Source: Streptomyces mutomycini (GTDB lineage: Bacteria > Actinomycetota > Actinomycetes > Streptomycetales > Streptomycetaceae). Taken from it: a stretch of 57,984 nucleotides of DNA. The notes beneath the pieces were generated by a model. That model was not told where the DNA came from, made no database searches, and saw only the letters and a program-made list of their open reading frames with translations. Shown one piece after another: positions 26,330 to 34,400 of the stretch (within the stretch, counting starts at the first letter, position 1; the number at the start of each line of letters is the position of its first letter). The stretch spans positions 1 to 57,984 of the forward strand of contig NZ_MAPV01000062.1 of the NCBI RefSeq assembly GCF_001700505.1. Reading direction: 5' to 3'. The position numbers were made by a program, and so were the translations under genes.

Positions 26330-28348
26330 GTGTCCCGTATGTCTGAAAGTCATCCGTACTGTCTTCCCCGCATGTCCCGACTCTCGCTTCTCAGCACCGC
26401 CGTCCTGTTGTCCCTCGGTACGCTTTCCGCTCCCGCGTGGGCGGCCGGGGAGTCGTCCGCGGCGGCGGCGCCGGGGCCGTCCGCAGCCCCGTCCGCGTCC
26501 CCACCCGTGGTCACCCCCACCCCGCAGCGGATGAAGTCGGCGGGACGGGACATCCGGGTTCCCGCCCGCGTACGGCTCGTCCTCGGTGACGACGTCGACG
26601 ACCGGAGCGCCGATGACATCAAGCAGACACTGACCGCTGCCGGTGCCAGTCACATCGACACGACCACGGCCGGGGACTCCGGCCCGGCGCCGCTCGCCCA
26701 CGGAGCGGAGCTGACGGTCGTGGCCGGTTCGGTCAGGAACAAGGCGGTGGCCGACGCCCTGCGCGCCGCAGGCGGCACCGTGCCCGGCACTCCGGTCGCG
26801 GAGGGCTACTCCCTCGCCTCCCGCGGCGACAGCATCGTGCTCGCCGGCAACGACGGGGACGGCATCTACTACGCCGCACAGACGCTGCGACAGTTGGTGA
26901 CCGGAAAGCACACCATGGCGTCCGTGTCGATCACCGACCATCCCTCCATGCCGCTCCGCGGCAGCATCGAAGGCTTCTACGGCGCCCCCTGGTCGCACAC
27001 CGACAGACTCGACCAGCTCGCCTTCTACGGCGACATCAAGGCCAACACCTACATCTACACGCCGAAGGACGACGCGTATCTGCGGGAGGAGTGGCGCGAG
27101 CCCTACCCCGCCGACAAACTGGCCGACCTGCGTGAACTGATCGAGCAGGCCGCGACCCACCACGTCGACTTCACGTACGCCCTCTCCCCCGGCCTGTCCG
27201 TCTGTTACAGCGACCCCGACGACGTGAGCGCCCTGAAGACGAAGCTGGGCACCCTCTACGACCAGGGCGCCCGCAGCTTCTACGTGGCACTGGACGACAT
27301 CAGCTACACCGAGTGGAACTGCGACGCGGACCAGGAGAAGTACGGCGCCCCGGGCAGGGGCAGCGCGGGACAGGCCCAGGCCGACCTGCTCAACGCAGTG
27401 CAGCACGACTTCATCGACACCCACCCGGGCGCCGAGCCGCTCCAGTTCGTGCCCACGGAGTACTCCGACACGGCCGACTCCGCCTACAAGTCCGTGCTGC
27501 GCGAGCAACTGGACCCGAAGGTGGTCGTGCAGTGGACGGGCACGGACGTCGTGCCTCCCTCGATCAGCGTGGCGGACGCCCAGGCCGCCTCGACGGTGTG
27601 GGGACGCAAGGTGTTCCTCTGGGACAACTACCCGGTCAACGACTACGGGCAGACGACGGGCCGGCTGCTGATGGCCCCTTACGACAAGCGGGAGGCCGGA
27701 CTGCACGAGGCACTGAGCGGCATCGTGCTCAACCCGATGAACCAGGCCGCGGCAAGCAAGGTCGCCCTCTTCGGCGGGGCCTCGTTCGCCTGGAACGACG
27801 AGAACTACGACCCGGACCGCACCTGGCGCGCGGCGGCCGACTACCTGGCCGGAGGTGACCCCGCCACCACCCGGGCCCTGCTGGCCTTCTTCGACACGGA
27901 ACACCTCGCGCCGACCTTCGGCGACACGAACTGGCAGCCGCAGGCTCCCGAACTGAATGCGCGCCTGGCGAAGTTCACAGACGCCTGGAACAGCGGATCC
28001 CCTGCCCGCCGCCAAGCCGCACTGCGCGAGCTCGGTGCCTACGCCGACGTACTGGCCGGCGCTCCCGAGCAGATCCGCGCCGGGGTGCGGGACCCGGCTT
28101 TCCTTGCGCAGACGAAGCCCTGGCTGGACGCCCTCGACGTATGGGGCGACGCCCTGAACGCCACCCTGGACGGACTACAGGCCCAACTCCACTCGGGCAG
28201 TGGGCCGGAGGACTTCGCCAAGGCAGCCGAGCTGGCGAAGCAGGCCGCCGCGTTCACCACCATCCCGGGCACGACCCGGCCGCAGGGCAGGATCAAGGTG
28301 GCGGACGGGGTGCTGGACACGTTCATCGAGCAGGCACCGAAGATGTAA
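26330..28348 (+). CDS. Secreted GH84 beta-N-acetylglucosaminidase
   Basis: A 672-residue exported hydrolase. The GTG at 26330 has GGAGG 4 bases upstream and gives a long n-region followed by the signal-peptide core (LSLLSTAVLLSLGTLSAPAWA). Residues about 70-200 are the N-terminal domain of the family (VEGYSLASRGD-type sheet, DGIYYAAQTLRQL). The GH84 catalytic barrel follows: RGSIEGFYGAPWSHTDRL entry and the catalytic Asp pair in YVALDDI near residue 316. The C-terminal part is helical. Substrate: terminal beta-linked GlcNAc via substrate-assisted catalysis. Regulation by DasR is indicated by the upstream site. It is monocistronic, ending in a strong hairpin. It lies at the right border of the ESX locus but need not belong to it functionally. 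Confidence 0.92.
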   Translation: MSRMSESHPYCLPRMSRLSLLSTAVLLSLGTLSAPAWAAGESSAAAAPGPSAAPSASPPVVTPTPQRMKSAGRDIRVPARVRLVLGDDVDDRSADDIKQTLTAAGASHIDTTTAGDSGPAPLAHGAELTVVAGSVRNKAVADALRAAGGTVPGTPVAEGYSLASRGDSIVLAGNDGDGIYYAAQTLRQLVTGKHTMASVSITDHPSMPLRGSIEGFYGAPWSHTDRLDQLAFYGDIKANTYIYTPKDDAYLREEWREPYPADKLADLRELIEQAATHHVDFTYALSPGLSVCYSDPDDVSALKTKLGTLYDQGARSFYVALDDISYTEWNCDADQEKYGAPGRGSAGQAQADLLNAVQHDFIDTHPGAEPLQFVPTEYSDTADSAYKSVLREQLDPKVVVQWTGTDVVPPSISVADAQAASTVWGRKVFLWDNYPVNDYGQTTGRLLMAPYDKREAGLHEALSGIVLNPMNQAAASKVALFGGASFAWNDENYDPDRTWRAAADYLAGGDPATTRALLAFFDTEHLAPTFGDTNWQPQAPELNARLAKFTDAWNSGSPARRQAALRELGAYADVLAGAPEQIRAGVRDPAFLAQTKPWLDALDVWGDALNATLDGLQAQLHSGSGPEDFAKAAELAKQAAAFTTIPGTTRPQGRIKVADGVLDTFIEQAPKM

Positions 28349-28350
28349 CA

Positions 28351-28387
28351 CGAGCCCCGGGCGCCGGGAGACGGCGCCCGGGTGGCT
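28351..28387 (+). terminator. Terminator after the GH84 gene
   Basis: A 10-bp perfect stem CCCGGGCGCC (28355-28364) with 28372-28381 around a 7-base loop, extended at the base by GAGC/GCTC pairing. It starts 3 bases after the stop codon and lies between convergent genes. Confidence 0.85.
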
Positions 28388-28397
28388 CCTCGGTGAC

Positions 28398-28613
28398 TCA
28401 GGAACCCATCACACCGCATTTCAGGGCGGACACGAACGATGACCAACCGTCTGCCGTGAACATCAGCGTGGGGCTGCTGTTGTGCGTGTACTTGCTGTCC
28501 CGCACGGGAACCACGGCGGTGAAGCCGTCGGCGACCTCAAGGCACTGGCCGCCGTCCTGGTTGCTGTAGCTGCTCTTGTGCCAAGTCACTGCGGTCAGGT
28601 CGAGAGATCGCAC
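28398..28613 (-). CDS. DUF397 small protein
   Basis: A 71-residue DUF397 protein recognised by TWHKSSYSNQDGGQCLEVA near the N-terminus and the VRDSK motif about residue 38, with a C-terminal W-SFVSALK segment. DUF397 proteins are small partners of the adjacent XRE regulators in streptomycetes (the bldB/abaA/whiJ-type systems) and modulate them, probably by direct contact. The start is a GTG at 28613 with GGAGGAAG upstream, overlapping the XRE gene by 19 bases, so the two are co-translated. Full length for the family. Confidence 0.92.
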   Translation of the reverse strand: MRSLDLTAVTWHKSSYSNQDGGQCLEVADGFTAVVPVRDSKYTHNSSPTLMFTADGWSSFVSALKCGVMGS

Positions 28614-29437
28614 GGTACTTCCTCCAGGATGCGCAGAATGAACTTCCGCGACTCGGCTGGTGAGAGCGCCAGGTCGCGCACCGAATCGTACGCACGTTGC
28701 AGCCGCTCAACCGATGCAGTTTCCTCGACGAGTTCGCCCCTGTACCCGTTCTCGGCATAAGCAACGGTACGCCCTTCGGGCATTCGGAGAAACATCACGT
28801 CAGCATTGGTAAGGCCGTGCAACCCCGCGCTGAACGGTGCTACCTGCAATACCACATCGTGCCGCTCTCCAATCTCCCGGAGATACTCCAACTGCCGACG
28901 CCACTCGCCCGCATCGCGCAGCGGTGTCCTCAGCACTGCTTCCGACAGGATTGTTCTGAACTGAGGTGACTCCGTACCAGCCAGCAGTTCGCGTCGCCCC
29001 ATCCGCGCCTCAATCTGTTGCTTCAGGGCCTCACCCCTGAGACCGCCCGCTGCCAACAGCTCCCGTGCGTACCCTGCCGTCTGCAACAGCCCCGGCAGCA
29101 CGCTCACCGCGAAGTGCCACAGGCTCGTCGCCTCCGCCTCCAGCGCCATGTACCGCCGGTACCGCTCCTTGAACTGTGTCTGATCGCTGATCGCCAGCTC
29201 CCACAACGCCAGCAGCAGCCCCGGCGTCCCGTAGTAGTGGTCCAGTGCCTGCACCACCTCGGGGCCGCCGACAGTCTCACCCTTCTCCATCTTGCCGAAC
29301 AGCGACCAGTCCCAGCCCAGCCGTTCACCGAGCTGCCGCAGGCTGTCGCCGCGCGCGGTGCGCAGCAGGCGCAGCTCCTCCGCGAACCGTGCCCGTGGTT
29401 CTCTGCTGCGGCCTGTGACCGCGCGCCTCGTCGGCAT
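28595..29437 (-). CDS. XRE-family helix-turn-helix regulator with DUF5753 domain
   Basis: A 280-residue protein. The N-terminal XRE helix-turn-helix (residues about 15-70: RLLRTARGDSLRQLGERLGW, then SLFGKMEKGE) is followed by the DUF5753 domain (about 95-275; ALEAEATSLWHFAVSVLPGLLQT entry and NADVMFLRMPEGRTVAYAEN). This is the common Streptomyces WhiJ-like regulator architecture. The ATG at 29437 has GGAGGG upstream. It is coupled to the DUF397 gene and divergent from two small genes; these systems regulate development and antibiotic genes in streptomycetes. A short palindrome CTCGTAACGAG (29528-29538) in the divergent spacer is a possible binding site. Confidence 0.93.
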   Translation of the reverse strand: MPTRRAVTGRSREPRARFAEELRLLRTARGDSLRQLGERLGWDWSLFGKMEKGETVGGPEVVQALDHYYGTPGLLLALWELAISDQTQFKERYRRYMALEAEATSLWHFAVSVLPGLLQTAGYARELLAAGGLRGEALKQQIEARMGRRELLAGTESPQFRTILSEAVLRTPLRDAGEWRRQLEYLREIGERHDVVLQVAPFSAGLHGLTNADVMFLRMPEGRTVAYAENGYRGELVEETASVERLQRAYDSVRDLALSPAESRKFILRILEEVPCDLST

Positions 29438-29614
29438 CTCGCCCTCCGTGGAACGTGTGGAACTTGCGTGACCTGCCGGGGAGGCACCACCAGCACTCGG
29501 TGTGCGGCACCCCCGACCAGGGCCATTCTCGTAACGAGCCCATCACGCAACGTAATCCAGCGCGTGTGGTCACGCCCAGGAAGTTCACGAAGAACGACCC
29601 GAAGGAACATGCCA

Positions 29615-29965
29615 ATGACCCCACCGCCGCCATCGGAGCAGAAGCCGCCCCTCCCCCGCCGAACACCTCGGCACAGCACCGTCCACCCGGCCTCTACCGA
29701 TCTCCCGCAGTCGGTGCCGCCCAACGGAACGACCAAGGTCCAGGAGGCCGTCGAAGCACGGGACGCTCTCGCCGCCGCGCTGACCGCCGCGGGCGTCCAG
29801 TTGCCCGCGATGGATATCCGCACGCCGTGGCCGGAGCCGAACTCCGGGCCGGGCGACGGTGAAAACGCCCAGCCGCAGCGTTACGCCCTGGTCCACCTCG
29901 GCATCTGCTCCGCCCCCGTCGCGCTGGCCCTGGCAGCGGCGATCAGGAACGGAACGGGCAAGTGA
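29615..29965 (+). CDS. Hypothetical protein divergent from the XRE regulator
   Basis: A 116-residue protein not recognised. The first 45 residues are Pro-rich. The rest looks folded, with an Ala-rich helix (VEARDALAAALTAAG) and the end VHLGICSAPVALALAAAIRNG. The ATG at 29615 is placed 9 bases after GAAGGAA; an ATG two codons earlier is too close to it. It overlaps the next gene (GTGA), so the two form one unit. Genes of this size and end sequence often accompany XRE/DUF397 modules, so a regulatory accessory role is likely but unproven. Confidence 0.7.
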   Translation: MTPPPPSEQKPPLPRRTPRHSTVHPASTDLPQSVPPNGTTKVQEAVEARDALAAALTAAGVQLPAMDIRTPWPEPNSGPGDGENAQPQRYALVHLGICSAPVALALAAAIRNGTGK

Positions 29966-30189
29966 CCGATGCGGGCGTCCCCGACACCGGGGCGGCCGTA
30001 TACGACAGCGGGAGCTGCCGGGTGGGGCTGGTGATGGGCCGCCAGGGTCCTTACCTCCAGCTCCGCCCGCTCGGCGGAGGCCGGGAGTGGGACGCGAACC
30101 CGGCCCACGTACGACCGGCCACACGGGATGAGTTCCTGAGCGCTCAGCTCGCCGAAGTGAACGCGCGCAGTCGACACAAGGGCTACTGA
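29962..30189 (+). CDS. Small hypothetical protein coupled to the preceding gene
   Basis: A 75-residue, compact, mostly beta protein (VYDSGSCRVGLVMGRQGPYLQL, then a GGREWDANPAHVRPAT segment). The GTG start overlaps the upstream stop codon by 2 bases, so translation is coupled. No family is recognised. The 3' end overlaps the convergent SUKH gene by 7 bases. Confidence 0.68.
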   Translation: MTDAGVPDTGAAVYDSGSCRVGLVMGRQGPYLQLRPLGGGREWDANPAHVRPATRDEFLSAQLAEVNARSRHKGY

Positions 30190-30722
30190 CCCAGGATCGC
30201 GTCGTTGGAATCGAACTGGTGCTGTGCGGCCGGGAGTTCCGGAAAGTACTCGGTTCCCCCCTGCCCGGTGAGGACAGCCAGGAGAAAGGATGCGCAATGG
30301 GCGTGGTGATGTTCCCACAAGGGACCCCTGCCCTCGTTGAACATGACTGTCCATTCATCGGGCTCCTGCTCCGGTTTCACCAGCCAGTACAGCATCGCTC
30401 CAGTGCCCTCGATGTAAGCCCAAGGCAGGACCTTGGTGCCGGGCTCTTCGAGCTGGACAGGCCTGGCCTCGAACTCCCACAGCCTCTCGAGGATCTCGGC
30501 CCTTCGCACGGCTTGGGCCAGGAGGTGGTAATCGTCATCGGGACAGGCAGGATCCAGGAGCCAGAGGGTTTCGTCGAAGATGCCACCTCCATACGTCTCG
30601 ACGAGCTGCCGGTAGTCCGTTGGCAGCGTGGTACCGAGTTCCCGCTCGGCAGCCGGCCAGTCCCGGAAGCGTGGCGGACCGGGCGCGACGAGTTCGGTGA
30701 GGCGTTCCACCGCGGGGTGCAT
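30183..30722 (-). CDS. SUKH (SMI1/KNR4) family immunity-like protein, orphan
   Basis: A 179-residue SUKH-superfamily protein: LPTDYRQLVETYGGG near residue 33-47 is the family entry, followed by LWEFEARPVQ, MLYWLVKPE and the end region ASFLLAVLTGQ. SUKH proteins are common immunity proteins against nuclease and other polymorphic toxins. It is homologous along its length to the SUKH gene at 34894, which sits behind an RHS nuclease toxin. Here no toxin gene is adjacent, so it is an orphan immunity candidate. The ATG at 30722 has GGAAGGAAGAGG upstream. It may protect against toxins of sister strains. Confidence 0.87.
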   Translation of the reverse strand: MHPAVERLTELVAPGPPRFRDWPAAERELGTTLPTDYRQLVETYGGGIFDETLWLLDPACPDDDYHLLAQAVRRAEILERLWEFEARPVQLEEPGTKVLPWAYIEGTGAMLYWLVKPEQEPDEWTVMFNEGRGPLWEHHHAHCASFLLAVLTGQGGTEYFPELPAAQHQFDSNDAILGQ

Positions 30723-30875
30723 GGTATTGCCTCTTCCTTCCGGGGCGGGGCGCTGCAGTTACTGCCGTCTTCGTGGGGGTGCAGTGAAAAGCAGGCCACC
30801 TTGGGGCCCTGCCGTCAGGTGAATGGCTTCCACGTCGGTCAGGTCGGTGGTCCCGCAACCGGCCGTGAAACGGGT

Positions 30876-31610
30876 CTACGTGTAGGACCGGATGGCCACC
30901 GTGACATCCATGTTGAAGGTGTTCGCCCCCGCCGCGGACGGCAGGCCCAGGGCCCGGTCGAGCACGCGACTCAGGGGGCCGCAGCCACCAGTGCCCGGGG
31001 CGGCGAACTCCGCGTCCTGGGCACCGAAGGCGACGACCAGGGGGTCCCTGGATATCACCCGGGTGGGATCGGTGTCCTTGAGCACCAGGTGGACCGCATC
31101 CTCATCGCTGCCCACCGAGCAGCCCGACGACGGCCGGGCCGGCAGCCCGTGTGCCGAGCCTATGGCGAACTTGATGTCGAACTCGCCGCGGCGGGTGTCG
31201 TCGGACAGGAAGTCCGAGTAGCCGCCGTACTGCGGAGTCAGGGTCAGCGGAGTGCCTCCCACCCGGATGGGCACAGCGGTCATCTCACCGAAGACCTGGC
31301 GGAACTCACCGTCCACACGGCCTTCCGCAAAGGTGATCCCCATGGGTTCGGTGAGCGGCTCGTCGACGGCGCCCATGCGCAGATGCCCCGTGGCGTGCAT
31401 GACCTCGCAGCGCCAGGTACCGGGGTCCGCCCCCGCGGGCAGCTCATCGACGGTCGGGCAGGTGGAGAAATCGAACTCGGGCAGATCTGCGCCCCGTTCA
31501 GCTCCATGCGCGGGTGCGGCACCCAGGGCGAGTCCGACAATCAGGGCCCCCGCAGCAGCACTTGGGAAGCGGCGGACTGTGCGATTCCAGGTCACTCGGT
31601 TCGGCGTCAT
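30876..31610 (-). CDS. Secreted hypothetical protein
   Basis: A 244-residue exported protein with an N-terminal signal peptide (Arg-rich n-region, core AAAGALIVGLALGAAPAHGA) and a mature all-beta-looking domain with several Cys residues (FSTCPTVDEL, WRCEVMHATG, SSGCSVGSD, GTGGCGPL) that may form two disulphides. Family not recognised. The ATG at 31610 follows a GAGGTG; an ATG four codons earlier has no site. It is divergent from an ArsR-type regulator, and the spacer carries palindromic sites, so its expression is probably controlled by that regulator. Confidence 0.75.
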   Translation of the reverse strand: MTPNRVTWNRTVRRFPSAAAGALIVGLALGAAPAHGAERGADLPEFDFSTCPTVDELPAGADPGTWRCEVMHATGHLRMGAVDEPLTEPMGITFAEGRVDGEFRQVFGEMTAVPIRVGGTPLTLTPQYGGYSDFLSDDTRRGEFDIKFAIGSAHGLPARPSSGCSVGSDEDAVHLVLKDTDPTRVISRDPLVVAFGAQDAEFAAPGTGGCGPLSRVLDRALGLPSAAGANTFNMDVTVAIRSYT

Positions 31611-31623
31611 ACACCTCAGCATT

Positions 31624-31667
31624 GCAGAGATTTCTCTGCAGAGGAAGGTCTGCAGAGAAATGGCTGC
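31624..31667. promoter_or_regulatory. Paired palindromic operator candidates of the ArsR-type regulator
   Basis: GCAGAGA-TT-TCTCTGC at 31624-31639 is a perfect 7-bp inverted repeat. A second, partial copy GCAGAGAAATGGCTGC begins 28 bases on, at 31652. Both lie between the divergent secreted-protein and regulator genes, 20-60 bases from the regulator start. Confidence 0.7.
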
Positions 31668-31687
31668 TATCCGGATAGACTGCTGCC

Positions 31688-32260
31688 ATGACGAAAGAGC
31701 GGAGAGCGGAAGCCGCAGGGCGGCGCACCGTCGAAAGCCCCGAGGTACTCAAGGCCCTCTCGCACCCCCTGCGCCTGCGTATCCTGCGCCACCTCGGCGC
31801 GGCAGGCCCGGCCACCTCGACCACGCTGGCCGCCGCCCTCGGCGAGAACACCGGGACGCTCAGCTACCACCTGCGCATGCTGGAGCGCAGTGGCCTCATC
31901 GAGGACATCCCCGAGCGCTCCACCGGGCGGGAGCGCTGGTGGCGCGGGGTGCGTGGGCTCGACATCCGCAGACCGCCGCAGGGTGAGCTGACGGAGGCCG
32001 AGCGTGCCCTGTCAGCCGAGCTGGACCGGATGAGGATGGAGGAGGACGTCGAGCTCGCGCGGCAGTTCACCGCCGAACAGGCGGAGTCCGAAGGCTGGAT
32101 GCGGGGTTCCCGCAGCCTCATCCACCTTACGAGGCGTGAGCTGGACGCATTCCATGACGACTATCTGGCCCTGCTCGCGCGCTATGCCCGCGGGCCCGAG
32201 GACGCCCCCGACGACGCACGACCCGTACTCCTCCGCTGGTTCGGCCTGCCCGCCGACTGA
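31688..32260 (+). CDS. ArsR-type winged-helix transcriptional regulator
   Basis: A 190-residue regulator with an N-terminal winged helix of ArsR type: VLKALSHPLRLRILRHLG (about 20-37), recognition helix TLSYHLRMLERSGLIED (about 57-73). The remaining 110 residues are a helical, acidic C-terminal domain seen in actinobacterial helix-turn-helix regulators of this class. No Cys metal-binding pair is visible, so metal sensing is unlikely. The ATG at 31688 lacks a good ribosome-binding site, so its message may be leaderless or nearly so. It is divergent from the secreted protein and probably autoregulated through the palindromes upstream. Confidence 0.88.
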   Translation: MTKERRAEAAGRRTVESPEVLKALSHPLRLRILRHLGAAGPATSTTLAAALGENTGTLSYHLRMLERSGLIEDIPERSTGRERWWRGVRGLDIRRPPQGELTEAERALSAELDRMRMEEDVELARQFTAEQAESEGWMRGSRSLIHLTRRELDAFHDDYLALLARYARGPEDAPDDARPVLLRWFGLPAD

Positions 32261-32402
32261 CCGGCAGCCCGCCGGCGAACCGCCTGATCGGCCGGCTTGC
32301 CGTACGGGTCGATGCCGTCACGCGCAGTCAGCCGTTCACGGGCGATGAGCCAGAGCCTGAGTTGCTAAAGCACGTTTGGGGGCGCGCGATAGGTTGCCCG
32401 CC

Positions 32403-33128
32403 ATGACTGAACTCGGGCCCGTCACCTGGCCACCTGCCCCGATCACGACAGAGCGGCTCGTGCTCCGTGAGTCCGAGGCCCGGGACCGCGCGGCGTTCAT
32501 CGAGTTGTTCGCCTCGCCGGAGGTGCGCACCTATCTCGGTGGCCCTCGACCCCGTGACGAGCTCGAACGCGCGGTGCCTGACCTGCCTGGGCGGCGCCCT
32601 GGCCTTTTCGTGGTCGAGCTCGACGGCGTGATGATCGGCATGACTACGCTCGATCGGCGCGACGCGGAGCGTCCGGGGCACGTACTTCCGGATGCCGGGG
32701 AGGCGGAGCTCGGCTACATGTTCCTGCCGGAGGCGTGGGGATGCGGGTATGCCGCCGAGGCGTGCGCGGCGGCGCTCGGCTGGTTCGCCGATGCGCTTCC
32801 CGGCGAGCCTGTGGTGCTCTGCACCCAGACTGCCAACGACCGCTCGATGCGCCTCGCGGCGAAGCTGGGGTTCACCGAGGTGCAACGGTTCGAGGAGTGG
32901 GGTGTCGAACAGTGGTTCGGTGTGTGGCCCCTGGTCACACCGCGCTTGAGCCCGTGCTGGAGAGGGGCGGTGTGCCAGCTGTCTTGGGGTCGCAGCAGTG
33001 TGACCAGTCGACGGCGGCCGGCCTTCCTGAGCTGGGCGGGAGAGCCGAAGCGTTCGAGCAGGGCCAGGACTGCGGGTGGTCTAGCCGCGGGCCCAGGACC
33101 TTCTCCAGCGAGGGGTGGATCTGTGTGA
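32403..33128 (+). CDS. GNAT N-acetyltransferase with an IS-derived tail
   Basis: The first 180 residues are a RimJ/RimL-type GNAT domain: ITTERLVLRESEARDRAAF near 15, GYMFLPEAWGCGYAAEA (acetyl-CoA loop) near 104 and TQTANDRSMRLAAKLGF near 142. A protein of this type normally ends soon after residues like EQWFGVWPLV. Here the frame continues for about 60 residues, Arg/Ser-rich, that are the antisense of an IS110-type transposase. The original 3' end was therefore replaced at an insertion boundary near 32940-32990. The catalytic domain looks complete, so activity may survive. The ATG at 32403 is the family start; no strong ribosome-binding site is seen. Confidence 0.8.
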   Translation: MTELGPVTWPPAPITTERLVLRESEARDRAAFIELFASPEVRTYLGGPRPRDELERAVPDLPGRRPGLFVVELDGVMIGMTTLDRRDAERPGHVLPDAGEAELGYMFLPEAWGCGYAAEACAAALGWFADALPGEPVVLCTQTANDRSMRLAAKLGFTEVQRFEEWGVEQWFGVWPLVTPRLSPCWRGAVCQLSWGRSSVTSRRRPAFLSWAGEPKRSSRARTAGGLAAGPGPSPARGGSV

Positions 33129-33606
33129 GCAGGCCGCGGAGCCGATTCTTGGTCCGGGTGGACTCGGTGGCGAGGTCGTCGTCGAAGCCCGCGATCATCT
33201 CCAGTTCAGCGACTGTCTCGTCGGCGGCCTCGACGGCCCGCAGGGTGTGCGGCATGGTGCGGGCGGCGTCGGCGATGATGAACGCGTCGCGGGCATCGGT
33301 CTTCGCCTCTCCTGGGTAGAGGTCTGCGATGCGGCGCATCGTCAGGCCCGGCAGGTAGGCGACGTGACAGCCTAACGCGCGGGCCACGGCCAGCGGCAGC
33401 GCGCCCATGGAGGCGGGCTGGTCGACGACCACCAGCACGGTGCCGTGCTTGGCCTGCAGCTTCGCGAACACCTCGCGCAGTTTCGGCTCGGTGTTGGGCA
33501 GGCGCTTGTCCAGGACTGTCTTGCCCGCGAGGGTGAGCGCGGTGGCGTGGTGTTCGCCTTTACCCACGTCCAGGCCGAGGTAGACGTCGATGCCGTCGTT
33601 GGTCAC
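32950..33606 (-). pseudogene. IS110-family transposase remnant (truncated, frameshifted)
   Basis: The N-terminal DEDD/RuvC-like half of an IS110 transposase is clear: IDVYLGLDVGKGEHH, VVVDQPASMGAL, CHVAYLPGLTMRRIAD and KTDARDAFIIAD. Near 33070 the frame breaks. The downstream DNA in the next frame still encodes transposase-like VLALLERFGSPAQLRKAGRR and VTLLRP, so one base has been lost or two gained. The C-terminal Tnp20-like half with the catalytic Ser is absent because the element ends at the GNAT junction. The element is dead. Start ATG at 33606. Confidence 0.85.
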
Positions 33607-33775
33607 GTCCCAGCTCCAGTGCTCGAACTTCTCCCCGGCCCTACCTGCGGCATCAGCGTGCCGGCATCCACGTTACGAAGAGACTGCCTCACCCAAGCTC
33701 GGGATCAGCGCTCGTGCCCCTAATCAGCGGTCTGCCAATGCCTCCGCGCCCGGTGACACCACTTTTTCGATCATG
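33607..33775 (-). mobile_element. Non-coding end of the IS110 remnant
   Basis: The segment between the IS110 ATG and the start of the IS5-type remnant has no gene. Read on the minus strand it leads directly into the transposase start. In IS110-group elements the non-coding end next to the transposase carries the bridge RNA gene. A fossil bridge RNA could lie here, but no structure was folded and no boundary was proven. Confidence 0.45.
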
Positions 33776-34312
33776 ATCGACAAGGGGGCTCAGTCATGCC
33801 GGGCCCGAAGGCCGGGAGCCCCGTTGCAGGGCCACGAAAACAGTAACGGGGGGGCCGACACGGGTCCGCCGCCGGTCGACCGGGGGAAAACGGGCAGCAA
33901 ACACCACCTGATCTGCGATGGACGCGGCACCCCCGCTCAAAGTCATCACGACTGCGGCCAACGTCAACGACGTCACCAAGACCCTCGCCCTGGTCGACGA
34001 CATCCCGCCGGTCGCGGGCCACCCCGGCCGGCCCCGCCGCAGGCCCGAAGCCCTGCTCGGCGACAAGGACTACGAGGCCAACGCCCACCGCGACGAGTTG
34101 CGTCGCCGACAAATCCTGCCCGTCATCTCCCGCAAGGGATCACCGAACATTCAGGGCATGGGCAAGCTCCGCTACGTCGTCGAGCAGACTTTCGCCCTGC
34201 TCCACCACTTCAAACGCCTCGCGGTCCGCTGGGAACGCCGCACCGAACTCCACGACGCCTTCGTCTCCCTGGCCTGCAGTCTCATCTGCTGGCGACGGCT
34301 TCGGAAGCACAA
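33776..34312 (+). pseudogene. IS5-family transposase remnant (C-terminal half, frameshifted)
   Basis: Two plus-strand frames together give the DDE transposase C-terminal half. PPPVDRGKTGSKHHLICDGRG is read in one frame; after a five-C run at 33930-33934 the other frame continues with KVITTAANVNDVTKTLALVD, GRPRRRPEALLGDKDYEAN, GMGKLRYVVEQTFALLHHFK and HDAFVSLACSLICWRRL. One extra C restores the intact order, so this is a +1 insertion. The N-terminal half is missing. Together with the IS110 remnant it marks a site of repeated insertion between the GNAT gene and the toxin cluster. Confidence 0.85.
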
Positions 34313-34400
34313 AACGACTGACCGGTGTCAGGGCAGGCCAGGGCCCCAGCGGGCTACTTCAGAACGTTGGTACTCTCCGAACCTACAGCGAGGAGGGGAG

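Noticed and set aside
33925..33940. Programmed frameshift at the C-run of the IS5-type transposase
   Set aside because: The N-terminal half of the gene is missing and the shift is +1 in a plain C-run without stimulatory features seen, so decay is the simpler reading.
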